Positions 28,717 to 37,731 of a stretch of 64,000 bases of DNA are shown one piece after another. The DNA is from Wenzhouxiangellaceae bacterium (lineage in GTDB: Bacteria; Pseudomonadota; Gammaproteobacteria; Xanthomonadales; Wenzhouxiangellaceae), in the NCBI GenBank assembly GCA_018334995.1, contig JAGXKW010000008.1, positions 1-64,000 on the forward strand, read 5' to 3'. Every line of letters starts with the position of its first letter. Positions within the stretch are counted from its first letter, which is position 1. Below the pieces are notes generated by a model, which saw only the letters and a list, made by a program, of their open reading frames with translations, was not told where the DNA came from and did not search any database. Made by a program: the position numbers and the translations under genes.

Positions 28717-29120
28717 TGGCCTGGCTGGGACATTTCAACTACTGGGTCGTCGTGATCCTGATGATGATCGGTTTCTACGCCGTGATCGCCCGGGGCAACA
28801 TGGTCAAGAAGATCATGGGCCTCAATCTTTTTCAGACCTCGGTTTTCATCATGTTCATCTCGGCCGGCAAGATCATCGGCGGCTCGACGCCGGTGCTGCG
28901 CGAGGGCATCACCGTCTATTCCAACCCGCTGCCGCACGTGCTGATCCTGACCGCTATCGTCGTGGGCGTGGCCACCACCGCGGTCGGGCTGGCGCTGGCG
29001 GTGCGAATACTCGAGGCCTACGGTACGATCGAGGAAGATGAACTGGTGGATCCGCCCGATCAACCAGCGGATGAATCGCACCCCGGCATGCCTGCCGGAA
29101 AAGGCGACACGGCCGCATGA
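28716..29120 (+). CDS. mrpC: Mrp-type antiporter subunit C (NuoK-like)
   Basis: 134 aa; NMVKKIMGLNLFQTSVFIMFIS, NPLPHVLILTAIVVGVATTAVGLALAVRI. Confidence 0.93.
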   Translation: MAWLGHFNYWVVVILMMIGFYAVIARGNMVKKIMGLNLFQTSVFIMFISAGKIIGGSTPVLREGITVYSNPLPHVLILTAIVVGVATTAVGLALAVRILEAYGTIEEDELVDPPDQPADESHPGMPAGKGDTAA

Positions 29121-30592
29121 ATATCGGCGAATGGCTGCCGTTCAGCGTGCTGGTACCGCTGATCGCCGCACCGGTGTGCGCATTGATGCCTGGACGCACT
29201 GGACCATGGCTGCTGGCCTTTCTCGGCGCCCTGACATCACTGCTGATCGTCGCGATCGCGCTGCCGGTATTGTGGCAGGGCGAGCTTTCTTATCCGTTCG
29301 GCAACTGGCCGCCGCCGATCGGCATCGAATATCGCATCGACGCCGCCAATGGCCTGGTCGCGCTGCTGGTGGCGGCCGTGGCCACGTTCGTGCTGCCGTG
29401 GGCACGCATCATCAACAACTTCGAGGTCCCGGAACGCCAGGGCATTTTTTACGCCCTGTTCCTGCTGGCTTTCGCCGGCCTGATGGGAATCACGCTGACC
29501 GGCGATGCGTTCAACGTGTTCGTGTTCCTGGAAATATCTTCCCTGTCGACCTATGCGCTGATCGCGCACGGCTGGGATCGGCGCGCACTGCTGGCCTCGT
29601 TCCGTTACCTGATCATGGGCACCGTGGGTGCGACCTTCGTGCTGATCGGCATCGGCTTTCTATACATGATGACCGGCACGCTGAACATGGCCGACCTCGC
29701 CGAACGGCTGCCGGAAGTGCGCGATACCACCGCGGTGCGCGCCGCACTGGCGTTCATCATCGTCGGGCTGGGGCTGAAGCTGGCGCTGTTTCCGCTGCAC
29801 TTGTGGCTGCCCAACGCCTATGCCTATGCGCCTAACTTCATCACCGTGTTCCTGGCCGCGACCGCGACCAAGGTGGCGCTGTACGTCATGTTGCGGTTCA
29901 TCTTCACGATCTTCGGCCACGACTACAGCTTTTTCGCCCTGCCGCTGACAGCGGTACTGCTGGCACTGGCGATTGCCGGTATGTTCGCCGGCTCCTGGGT
30001 AGCGATGTTCCAGCACAACCTCAAGCGCATGCTGGCGTATTCCTCGGTCGCCCAGGTCGGCTACATGGTGCTGGGCATCGCGCTTGCAACCTCGGCCGGC
30101 CTGGCAGCCGGCTTGCTGCACCTGTTCAATCACGCACTCATGAAAGGCGCCCTGTTCATGGCGCTCGGAACGGTATTCTGGCGCGTCGGCAGCGTACGCA
30201 TCGATGACCTGTCCGGCATCGGCCGTGAAATGCCCTGGACCATGACCGCGTTCGCGCTGGCCGGACTGAGTCTGATCGGCGTGCCGCTGACCGCCGGCTT
30301 CGTCAGCAAGTGGTACCTGATCATCGCCGCGATGGAAGCCGGCCAGCCTTGGCTGGTGGCCCTCATCGTGATCACCTCGCTGATGGCGATCTACTACATC
30401 TGGCGGGTGGTCGAGGCCGCCTGGTTCACGCCGGCACGCGAGGCGCGAACACCCGTTTCCGAAGCGCCCCTGTCGCTGCTGGTTCCCCTGTACGTCGTGG
30501 TTGCAGCCAATTTCTGGTTCGGCATCGACACCCGGCTTTCGGTCGGTGGCGCCGAGGCGGCCGCGCGCGCACTGCTCGGAGGGAGTCCGTGA
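29117..30592 (+). CDS. mrpD: Mrp-type antiporter subunit D (proton-translocating, first copy)
   Basis: 491 aa; LEISSLSTYALIAHG, GLKLALFPLHLWLPNAYAYAPN, HLFNHALMKGALFM. Confidence 0.93.
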   Translation: MNIGEWLPFSVLVPLIAAPVCALMPGRTGPWLLAFLGALTSLLIVAIALPVLWQGELSYPFGNWPPPIGIEYRIDAANGLVALLVAAVATFVLPWARIINNFEVPERQGIFYALFLLAFAGLMGITLTGDAFNVFVFLEISSLSTYALIAHGWDRRALLASFRYLIMGTVGATFVLIGIGFLYMMTGTLNMADLAERLPEVRDTTAVRAALAFIIVGLGLKLALFPLHLWLPNAYAYAPNFITVFLAATATKVALYVMLRFIFTIFGHDYSFFALPLTAVLLALAIAGMFAGSWVAMFQHNLKRMLAYSSVAQVGYMVLGIALATSAGLAAGLLHLFNHALMKGALFMALGTVFWRVGSVRIDDLSGIGREMPWTMTAFALAGLSLIGVPLTAGFVSKWYLIIAAMEAGQPWLVALIVITSLMAIYYIWRVVEAAWFTPAREARTPVSEAPLSLLVPLYVVVAANFWFGIDTRLSVGGAEAAARALLGGSP

Positions 30593-32061
30593 GCGCCTTC
30601 CTGACCCAGCCCTTCACGGTCGTCATCATCCCGTTCCTGGGGGCGGTGCTGATCGCGCTGGCCGGCGACCGTGACCGCCTGCGCGACATCATCGGCTGGG
30701 TCACCTCGATCGCATTCTTCCTCGGCGTCATTGCCCAGGTGGGGCCGGCACTGGAAGGCGCCGGCCGCGAGCAGCGATTGTGGGAAATGCTGCCCGGCCT
30801 CGAGATCGCGTTCCGGATCGAGCCTCTCGGGCTGATCTTCGCCCTGGTGGCCGCCAGCCTTTGGCTGGTCGCGACGCTTTACGCCCAGTGCTATATGAAG
30901 GTGCTCGGCTACCGCCACCTGGGCCGCTTCTTCGCCTGTTACGCGATCGCGCTGGGCGCCGCTGCCGGCATCGCCTTCTCGGCCAACCTGCTGACGCTGT
31001 TCATCTTCTACGAAGTGCTCAGCCTGTCGACCTATCCGCTGGTTGCGCACTCGGGCACCGCTGCGGCCCGCAATGGCGCGCGCATCTACCTGGGTTACCT
31101 GCTGGCCACGTCGATCGGCCTGCTGCTGGTCGGCATCCTTTGGGTCTGGCAGGCCGCCGGCACGCTGGAATTCCAGCAAGGGGGCATCATTGCCGGCCAC
31201 GTCGACCCGAGCTGGATTCCGCTGCTCGCGGGGCTGTTCATGTTCGGCATCGGCAAGGCCGCGCTGATGCCCGTGCATCGCTGGCTGCCGTCAGCGATGG
31301 TTGCACCGGCGCCGGTCAGCGCACTGCTGCACGCCGTGGCCGTGGTCAAGGCCGGGGTGTTCACCGTGCTGAAAGTCGCCGTGTTCGTGTTCGGTACCGA
31401 CGTGCTGGTCGAAACCGGCGCCGGAATCTGGATTTCATGGGTCGCCGCGTTCACCATCGTTGCCGCCTCGCTGATCGCGCTGAGGCTCGAAGACCTCAAG
31501 GCCAGGCTGGCCTATTCCACCGTCGCCCAGCTCAACTACATCGTGCTCGGTGCCATGGTCGCCACCCCGCTGGCGATCATCGGCGCGGCGATGCACATCG
31601 CGACGCACGCGGTGGCCAAGATCACCCTGTTCTTCGGCGCCGGCGCAATCCAGGTGGCGCACGACCGCAAGAAGATCGCGGAACTCGACGGGCTGGGCCG
31701 CGCCATGCCGATCACCTTCGGCGCCTTCGCCATCGGCACGCTGAGCATCATCGGCCTGCCGATCTTCGGCGGCATGTGGTCGAAGTGGTACCTGGTCCTG
31801 GGCAGCATGCAGATTCACCAGTGGGTGCTGGTCGCGGCGTTGATGGCCAGTTCACTGCTCAACATCCTGTATCTGCTGGTCATTCCGATCCGGGCATTCT
31901 TCGCGCCGGCCGCCGAGGGCGTGCCCGAACACTATTCCGAAGCGCCGTGGCCGCTGCTGGTCGCCATGACGATCACCGCGAGCGGCTGCGTGGTGCTGTT
32001 CTTCTGGCCCGATCCGTTGTTCCGGCTGGCCGCAATGCTGGTTCCCGGAGGTGCTCCATGA
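30589..32061 (+). CDS. Second MrpD/NuoL-like proton antiporter subunit
   Basis: GTG start overlapping the previous stop; YEVLSLSTYPLVAHSG, GIGKAALMPVHRWLPSAMVAPAPVSALLHAVAVVKAG, HIATHAVAKITLFF. Confidence 0.9.
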   Translation: MSAFLTQPFTVVIIPFLGAVLIALAGDRDRLRDIIGWVTSIAFFLGVIAQVGPALEGAGREQRLWEMLPGLEIAFRIEPLGLIFALVAASLWLVATLYAQCYMKVLGYRHLGRFFACYAIALGAAAGIAFSANLLTLFIFYEVLSLSTYPLVAHSGTAAARNGARIYLGYLLATSIGLLLVGILWVWQAAGTLEFQQGGIIAGHVDPSWIPLLAGLFMFGIGKAALMPVHRWLPSAMVAPAPVSALLHAVAVVKAGVFTVLKVAVFVFGTDVLVETGAGIWISWVAAFTIVAASLIALRLEDLKARLAYSTVAQLNYIVLGAMVATPLAIIGAAMHIATHAVAKITLFFGAGAIQVAHDRKKIAELDGLGRAMPITFGAFAIGTLSIIGLPIFGGMWSKWYLVLGSMQIHQWVLVAALMASSLLNILYLLVIPIRAFFAPAAEGVPEHYSEAPWPLLVAMTITASGCVVLFFWPDPLFRLAAMLVPGGAP

Positions 32062-32264
32062 ACGACAGGCTGATTCGTTACCTGGTCATCGCGGCCGTTG
32101 TACTGGGCGGCATCGGACTGTTCATCCGGCCCGAATCCGGGGTCGATCGCGTGCCGGGCTTCTATCCGCTGACCGCGGTATTGATCATCACCCTGGTGGT
32201 ACTGGGCGTGCGGATGCTGGCGCGGTTGCTCGAGCGCCCGGAGGATGAATACGATGCCGATTGA
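32058..32264 (+). CDS. 68-aa two-TM membrane protein within the Mrp operon
   Basis: ATGA overlap with upstream stop; MNDRLIRYLVIAAVVLGGIGLFIRPESGVDRVPGFYPLTAVLIITLVVLGVRMLARLLERPEDEYDAD; overlaps next start. Confidence 0.8.
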   Translation: MNDRLIRYLVIAAVVLGGIGLFIRPESGVDRVPGFYPLTAVLIITLVVLGVRMLARLLERPEDEYDAD

Positions 32265-33945
32265 GCTGCTCCCGGTCGGGATATTCTGGCTCGGCGCGCT
32301 GCTTGCCGCAGTGCGCCACGACGGCGCGCGCTGGATCGCGCTGATCACCCCGATAATCGCGACCCTGGCTTCGGTCACCCTGCTGGCGCCGGGGGTCGGC
32401 GCGGATTGGCAAATCATGAATTACACCCTGGCGGCGGTCCGGGTCGACGAAATGACGCTGGTGTTTGTCGGTCTGTTCCACCTGGCCGGGTTCCTGGCGG
32501 CGATCTATTCGCTGGAGATGACCGACCGGGTCCAGGCCTCGGCCATGCTGGCCTACGTCGGTTCCGGCATCGGCGCAGTGCTGGCCGGCGACCTGGTGAT
32601 GCTGTGGCTGTTCTGGGAAATGCTGGCACTGACTTCGGTGGTCCTGGTCTGGGCGCGCCGGACGCCGGAAGCCACTGCCGCCGGCATCCGCTACCTGGTA
32701 TTCAACGTGGTCTCTGGCGTGACGCTGCTGGCGGGCATCGCGCATCTGACCGTCGTCGGTCACGATCTGGCGATCGGTCCGATCGCGCTCGATTCGCCCG
32801 GCGGCTGGCTGGTGCTGGCCGCGTTCGGCATCAAGTGCGGTTTCCCGCTGCTACACAACTGGATTCCGGATGCCTATCCGCGAGCCTCTCTGACCGGCTC
32901 GGTGATCCTGGTCGCGATCACGACCAAGGTCGGCGTGTATTCCCTGGCAAGGGCATTCGCCGGCGAAGAACTGCTGATGGTGATCGGCACGGTGATGGCG
33001 CTGTGGCCGCTGGTCTACGTGCTGGTCGAGGACGATCTCAGGCGCGTGCTGGCCTACAGCCTGATGGTCCAGATCGGCCTGATGGTGACCGGAATCGGGG
33101 CCGGCAACGACATCGCGCTGGACGGGGTGACCCTGCACGTGGTCATGGACGTGCTGTTCAAGATGCTGCTGTTCATGGCCCTGGGCGCGGTGCTGGTCCA
33201 GGCCGGCACGGTTCGCGCCAGCCAACTCGGCGGCCTCGGGCGCAAGATGCCCTGGACCATGACCTTCGTCATCGTCGGCGTGCTGGCCAACTCGGCCATG
33301 CCCGGCACCGGCGCTTTCGTCAGCAAGAAACTGCTGCTGGGCGGCATCGAATATGCCGGCGTAGGGCCGGTCTGGTATGCAGCACTCGCCGGCCTGTCGG
33401 CGCTCGGCATCCTGTACGCGGGCGTGCGCGTGCTCTACGAGGCCTTTCTGCGCCGGCCCGAAAAACCCGTGGAAGCCGAAGACGCAACCTTTCCGATGCG
33501 CCTGGCGATGGGGATGATCGCGGCCCTGCTGCTGATTGCCGGCCTGTTCCCGTGGCTGACCGACGCCCTGCGCCCGCTCGCCAGCGATTATCAGCCGGTC
33601 AAGCTGCCCAAGATCCTCGACCAGGTCCAGTTGTTGCTGTTCGCCTTGCTGACCTACGTGGTCCTCGCACGGCGCGGACTGGGGCTGCCGTCATCCGGCC
33701 GGCGCACGCTGCTGGATGTCGAATGGCTCTACCGCAAGCTGATCCCGACCCTGGCCCGCCGGGGCGCGGCGGTGCTCGGCCACATATCCGACCGGATCGG
33801 CACCATGATCCGCATTACCGAGCGCCATCCCGGCAACGGACGTGTCGCCAACTCGCTGGCGCACAGCTGGCCGGCCGGATCGATGGCATTCTGGACCGTG
33901 GTCTTGCTGGTGGTGCTGCTGTTTGCCGGCATCTGGCGCAGCTGA
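32245..33945 (+). CDS. Third MrpD/NuoN-like proton antiporter subunit
   Basis: 566 aa; LFWEMLALTSVVLVWARRTPEA, FGIKCGFPLLHNWIPDAYPRASLTGSVILVAITTKVGVYSL, DVLFKMLLFMALGAVL. Confidence 0.9.
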   Translation: MNTMPIELLPVGIFWLGALLAAVRHDGARWIALITPIIATLASVTLLAPGVGADWQIMNYTLAAVRVDEMTLVFVGLFHLAGFLAAIYSLEMTDRVQASAMLAYVGSGIGAVLAGDLVMLWLFWEMLALTSVVLVWARRTPEATAAGIRYLVFNVVSGVTLLAGIAHLTVVGHDLAIGPIALDSPGGWLVLAAFGIKCGFPLLHNWIPDAYPRASLTGSVILVAITTKVGVYSLARAFAGEELLMVIGTVMALWPLVYVLVEDDLRRVLAYSLMVQIGLMVTGIGAGNDIALDGVTLHVVMDVLFKMLLFMALGAVLVQAGTVRASQLGGLGRKMPWTMTFVIVGVLANSAMPGTGAFVSKKLLLGGIEYAGVGPVWYAALAGLSALGILYAGVRVLYEAFLRRPEKPVEAEDATFPMRLAMGMIAALLLIAGLFPWLTDALRPLASDYQPVKLPKILDQVQLLLFALLTYVVLARRGLGLPSSGRRTLLDVEWLYRKLIPTLARRGAAVLGHISDRIGTMIRITERHPGNGRVANSLAHSWPAGSMAFWTVVLLVVLLFAGIWRS

Positions 33946-34061
33946 CAAAGCATCGCGCACGAATTTCCTGAACGCGACGCCGGGCGCACGGGAATCGATC
34001 GCTGCGTGTAAGCCGGGTGCGTGGGTCTAGGGTCTTTCAAGCGCGGTCGACGCGCCGCTTG

Positions 34062-34325
34062 TCAGTCGCGATCGTGGTCGCGGCGAATCACGCGGTATTC
34101 GACGTGCCTCAGGTCTTCAGGCCCGGAAGGCTTTTTCCGGCCCACCAGCCAATTGCGGATGGTCAGGCCGATCGCCCCCAGGATCGCCAGCCCCGCGGCC
34201 ACGGCCAGAAATATGAGGCCGACGAAGAAGCTGACCGCGAGAATCGCGATGCCGAGCAGCGCCAGGCCGAACCGCGCCAGGGGGCTTTGCGGCACGCGAT
34301 AGAATGAATGCTGGAAATTTCTCAT
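34062..34325 (-). CDS. Small membrane protein
   Basis: 87 aa, two TM segments; start codon overlaps the divergent Rieske ORF start. Confidence 0.65.
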   Translation of the reverse strand: MRNFQHSFYRVPQSPLARFGLALLGIAILAVSFFVGLIFLAVAAGLAILGAIGLTIRNWLVGRKKPSGPEDLRHVEYRVIRRDHDRD

Positions 34326-34692
34326 GACCTTAATGACCTCGAAATCGGGCGATCAGTTCCTCTTCAAATCCGCCGAACTGGCCGAAGGCGAGTTCCGCGA
34401 AGCGAGCGTCGAAGCCGATGGTAACCCGCTGTGGCTGGTCGTCACGCGCCACAATGGCACGCCCAGGGCCTGGCTGAACGTGTGTCCGCACCAGGGCAGA
34501 AGCCTGAACTGGGCGCCGGACAAGTTTCTCGTCGACCCTGCGGGCCGGCTGGTGTGCGCCGCCCACGGCGCCGTGTTCGACCCGGCCGACGGCGCCTGCG
34601 TGTCCGGCCCGTGTCAGGGTGCCGCGCTGCGCGCCGTCGAGGTTTCCGAAGCCCACGGAGAAATCCGGTGCGCTCCGGAACCGCCTGGCTGA
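34324..34692 (+). CDS. Rieske [2Fe-2S] domain protein
   Basis: CPHQGRSLNW and CAAHGAVFDPADGACVSGPC (CxH...CxxH); alternative start at 34333. Confidence 0.88.
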   Translation: MTLMTSKSGDQFLFKSAELAEGEFREASVEADGNPLWLVVTRHNGTPRAWLNVCPHQGRSLNWAPDKFLVDPAGRLVCAAHGAVFDPADGACVSGPCQGAALRAVEVSEAHGEIRCAPEPPG

Positions 34693-34756
34693 AATTCCTC
34701 GGATCAGCAAATATCTGGAATAATGGGTCCCCTGATCATCTCGCGGGAGAAACCTC

Positions 34757-34933
34757 ATGGGTCCCGAAATCGGCTTGCTCGGCCTGATATGGCTGTTCGT
34801 GCTGGTCTGGGCCATCATCAAGACCGCCCAGGCCCGCGTGGGCGTATTCGTCCGCTTCGTCTGGATCGTGGTGCTGATCCTGTTCCCTGTCGTCGGCTTC
34901 CTGTTCTGGATCTTTCTGGGACCGAAAGGATAG
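34757..34933 (+). CDS. PLDc_N-like small membrane protein
   Basis: 58 aa MGPEIGLLGLIWLFVLVWAIIKTAQARVGVFVRFVWIVVLILFPVVGFLFWIFLGPKG. Confidence 0.75.
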   Translation: MGPEIGLLGLIWLFVLVWAIIKTAQARVGVFVRFVWIVVLILFPVVGFLFWIFLGPKG

Positions 34934-35077
34934 GCGCGGCGCAAAACTGGCGGTTTCTCGGTCGCCGGTCGATTCGAGGTTTCGACACCGGATTATCGCC
35001 AGAGAACCGGAGAGCCGACTGGCCAAGAAAAAAGCCGCCCCGGAATCCAGGCGGATTGTCTCGAAAGACTGAAAATC

Positions 35078-35154
35078 TGGCGCGCCCGGCAGGAGTCGAA
35101 CCTGCGACCTTCGGCTTCGGAGGCCGACACTCTATCCAGCTGAGCTACGGGCGC
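35078..35154 (-). tRNA. tRNA-Arg (anticodon CCG), CCA encoded
   Basis: GCGCCCGTAGCTCAGCTGGATAGAGTGTCGGCCTCCGAAGCCGAAGGTCGCAGGTTCGACTCCTGCCGGGCGCGCCA; full cloverleaf. Confidence 0.97.
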
Positions 35155-35374
35155 GTAGCTGCGTAGTGTAACCCAAACCCGATCTTTTCGCGTTCGGCCG
35201 GCACGCCGGCCTGAGTGTCGCGAAGACCTTCCGGCAACGGCTCGGAAAGAAAACCGTCGCCGGGTTCCCGTGATTGCGGCATAAAACGCACGTTGTCGAT
35301 TACACGCCCACTGACACGCGTTCTTCGCGTGACGCCGCTGACTGTGGCGTAGCCGGCAGGTGATCGGGCGCAGT

Positions 35375-37123
35375 TCAGCCCGCCACGACGCGGCGCGCCA
35401 AGACCCAGAGCCTGTCCACATCGACCGTCCCCTGCCCGCGATCGAAGATGTCTTCGAACCAGCCGTAATGCAACGACATCAGCGGGAAATAATCGAGATC
35501 GTCGAGCGCAGACCATAATCGCCGCGTTTCCTGGGGCTGATCCATTGCCATCCGGACCAGTCCGGCCTCGAATCGATAACCGCTTTCGGCGATCGTCACC
35601 GCCAGTCTCTCGGCCACGGCATGCTGGCCGAGGCGCAACCGGGCCAGGGCCAGCACAGCTTCGGCACCGGCGCCGGCCCAGTTCACCGACTGCCCTTCCA
35701 GCAGAGAGATGACTTCCTCGAACTCATCCAGGTTCCAGGCGGCAATCGCCTGGTACAGCGCTGCGGTGTTGAAGTCGGGCTGAAGCACCAGGGTGTGTGC
35801 TGCGACCCTCCTCGCGGCCGTGAAATCACCGCGCGCCAGGTGGCCCAGCGCCCGGTTCGACTGGCCTTCGATCGAGAACGGATCCAGCTCGGCGGCGCGG
35901 ATACCGCTGGCCTCGGCCTGGCAGGCGTCACCGATCAGCGCGCTGGTCCAACTCAGCCAGTTGTGGGCCAGCGGCAGCCCGGGACTGCGCTCAATGGCCC
36001 GACGCAGGGCTTGAATCGATGCCTGATATTGGCGAATTCCGCTGAGAAGGGCGCCCCTGGAAGCCAATGCATCGACCAGGTCGGGCTTCAGTTCCAGCGC
36101 ACGGTTCAGCGCGGACTCGGCCTTGGTCACGACTGCGCGGTTACTTTCATAGCCATAGTCGTAGAGCATGCCCAAGGCATCGGCAAGTCCGCACCACGCC
36201 TCGGCGAACTCCGGATCGATCGCAACCGCGCGGCGAAACAGCTCCTCGGCACGCCGCAGGCCGTGGTCGGCCCGGCTGTTCCAGAGGGTGCGTCCCTGCA
36301 CGTAGGCTTCATAGGCCTCCCGACTCCGGGTCGGAACGCTTTCGATACTCTTGCGGGCTTCGGGGCCGATTCGGGCCCGAAGCGAGGCCGCCACATCGCC
36401 GGCGATCTCGGCCTGTATTCCGAACAGGTGATCCATGTCGATCGGCTGTTCGTAGACCCGCGCCCAGCTGTTTCGATCGCGCCGCGCGTCGACCAGCTGC
36501 AGATTGACGCGAATCCGCGAATCCGCCTTCTGAATTGCGCCCTGCAACAGCCAGTGGACGCCCAGTTCGACGGCGATCTGCCCAGCCGTCCGAACGGTAT
36601 CCCGATAGCGATAGACCGAAGTCGCCGAGATGACCTGGAGTTCACCGAGCAGCGCGAGGGACGTCAGGACTTCGTGCAGCAGGCCTTCGGCCAGCAGCTC
36701 CACATCGCCCTCGCCGAGAACGCGCAACGGCAGCATCGCGATCGAGCGGACGCTCGGCACATCGGGCAATAGCGTCCGCGCATCGTCGGAAGCCGCCGCT
36801 TCCGGGTATTCCGGTTCACGCATCAAACGGTATCCCCGGCGCGGGATGGTCTCGATGTAGCCGGGATCCGAAGAGGTATCGTCAAGGGCCCGGCGCAGTT
36901 CGGCGATGCAGCGATTGAGCGAATTGTCGGTCACGACCGCCGGCGCCCAGACTTCCTGCGCGAAATCGTCGCGCGTCACCACTTCGCCAGGACGCGAGGC
37001 CAGCAAAGCGAGCACGTCCATGGCGCGCGGTCGCACCCGCACTTCATCGTCCGCCCTGATCATCAGGCGGCGATCCGGCAGCACCTGCCATTGTCCAAGC
37101 CGAAATTCCCTGCGCTCCGCCAT
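35375..37123 (-). CDS. Winged-helix (OmpR/CadC type) transcriptional regulator with FlgO-like and TPR regions
   Basis: 582 aa; RPRAMDVLALLASRPGEVVTRDDFAQEVW...SLNRCIAELRRALDD...IETIPRRGYRLM; TPR repeats; no obvious TM. Confidence 0.88.
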   Translation of the reverse strand: MAERREFRLGQWQVLPDRRLMIRADDEVRVRPRAMDVLALLASRPGEVVTRDDFAQEVWAPAVVTDNSLNRCIAELRRALDDTSSDPGYIETIPRRGYRLMREPEYPEAAASDDARTLLPDVPSVRSIAMLPLRVLGEGDVELLAEGLLHEVLTSLALLGELQVISATSVYRYRDTVRTAGQIAVELGVHWLLQGAIQKADSRIRVNLQLVDARRDRNSWARVYEQPIDMDHLFGIQAEIAGDVAASLRARIGPEARKSIESVPTRSREAYEAYVQGRTLWNSRADHGLRRAEELFRRAVAIDPEFAEAWCGLADALGMLYDYGYESNRAVVTKAESALNRALELKPDLVDALASRGALLSGIRQYQASIQALRRAIERSPGLPLAHNWLSWTSALIGDACQAEASGIRAAELDPFSIEGQSNRALGHLARGDFTAARRVAAHTLVLQPDFNTAALYQAIAAWNLDEFEEVISLLEGQSVNWAGAGAEAVLALARLRLGQHAVAERLAVTIAESGYRFEAGLVRMAMDQPQETRRLWSALDDLDYFPLMSLHYGWFEDIFDRGQGTVDVDRLWVLARRVVAG

Positions 37124-37194
37124 GAAAGGCAGCCCAATACTTCCAAGAGACGTTTTAGGCTACCATGCAGCCCAATCCCTGGCCATCAAAGCCC

Positions 37195-37692
37195 ATGAGC
37201 CCAACGGATCGCGATTCGACAATTCGACCGGCGCGACCCGGCGACGAAAAGCTGCTGATTGACCTGATTCGCGAACTGGCCGTCTACGAAAAGGCGCCGG
37301 AAGAAGCCGTCGCCACACCCGAACTGATTCATCAGGCCCTGTTCGGCGAGCGCCCGACGGCCGAGGCCGTGATCGCCGAATGGGAGGGGCAGCCGGCCGG
37401 ATTCGCGCTGTTCTTCCACAACTTCTCGACCTGGCTGGGCAAGCCGGGCCTCTACCTCGAAGACCTGTTCGTGCGCGAAGACATGCGCGGCAACGGCATC
37501 GGCAAGGCCCTTCTGCTGCACCTGGCCGGCATCGCGCGCGAGCGCGGCTGCGGGCGGATGGAATGGAGCGTACTGGACTGGAATACCCCGGCAATCGATT
37601 TTTATGAATCACTGGGCGCCAGGCCGCAGTCGGAGTGGACCGTTTACCGGCTGGATGCCAATGCGCTGTCGGCATTGGACACGCCTGACTGA
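37195..37692 (+). CDS. GNAT family N-acetyltransferase (diamine acetyltransferase-like)
   Basis: TIRPARPGDEKLLIDLIRELAVYEKAPEE; YLEDLFVREDMRGNGIGKALLLHLA; NTPAIDFYESLGA. Confidence 0.92.
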   Translation: MSPTDRDSTIRPARPGDEKLLIDLIRELAVYEKAPEEAVATPELIHQALFGERPTAEAVIAEWEGQPAGFALFFHNFSTWLGKPGLYLEDLFVREDMRGNGIGKALLLHLAGIARERGCGRMEWSVLDWNTPAIDFYESLGARPQSEWTVYRLDANALSALDTPD

Positions 37693-37731
37693 TTCCTTAC
37701 CGATGCCGGACATCGCACGCGCGCTGGAACA

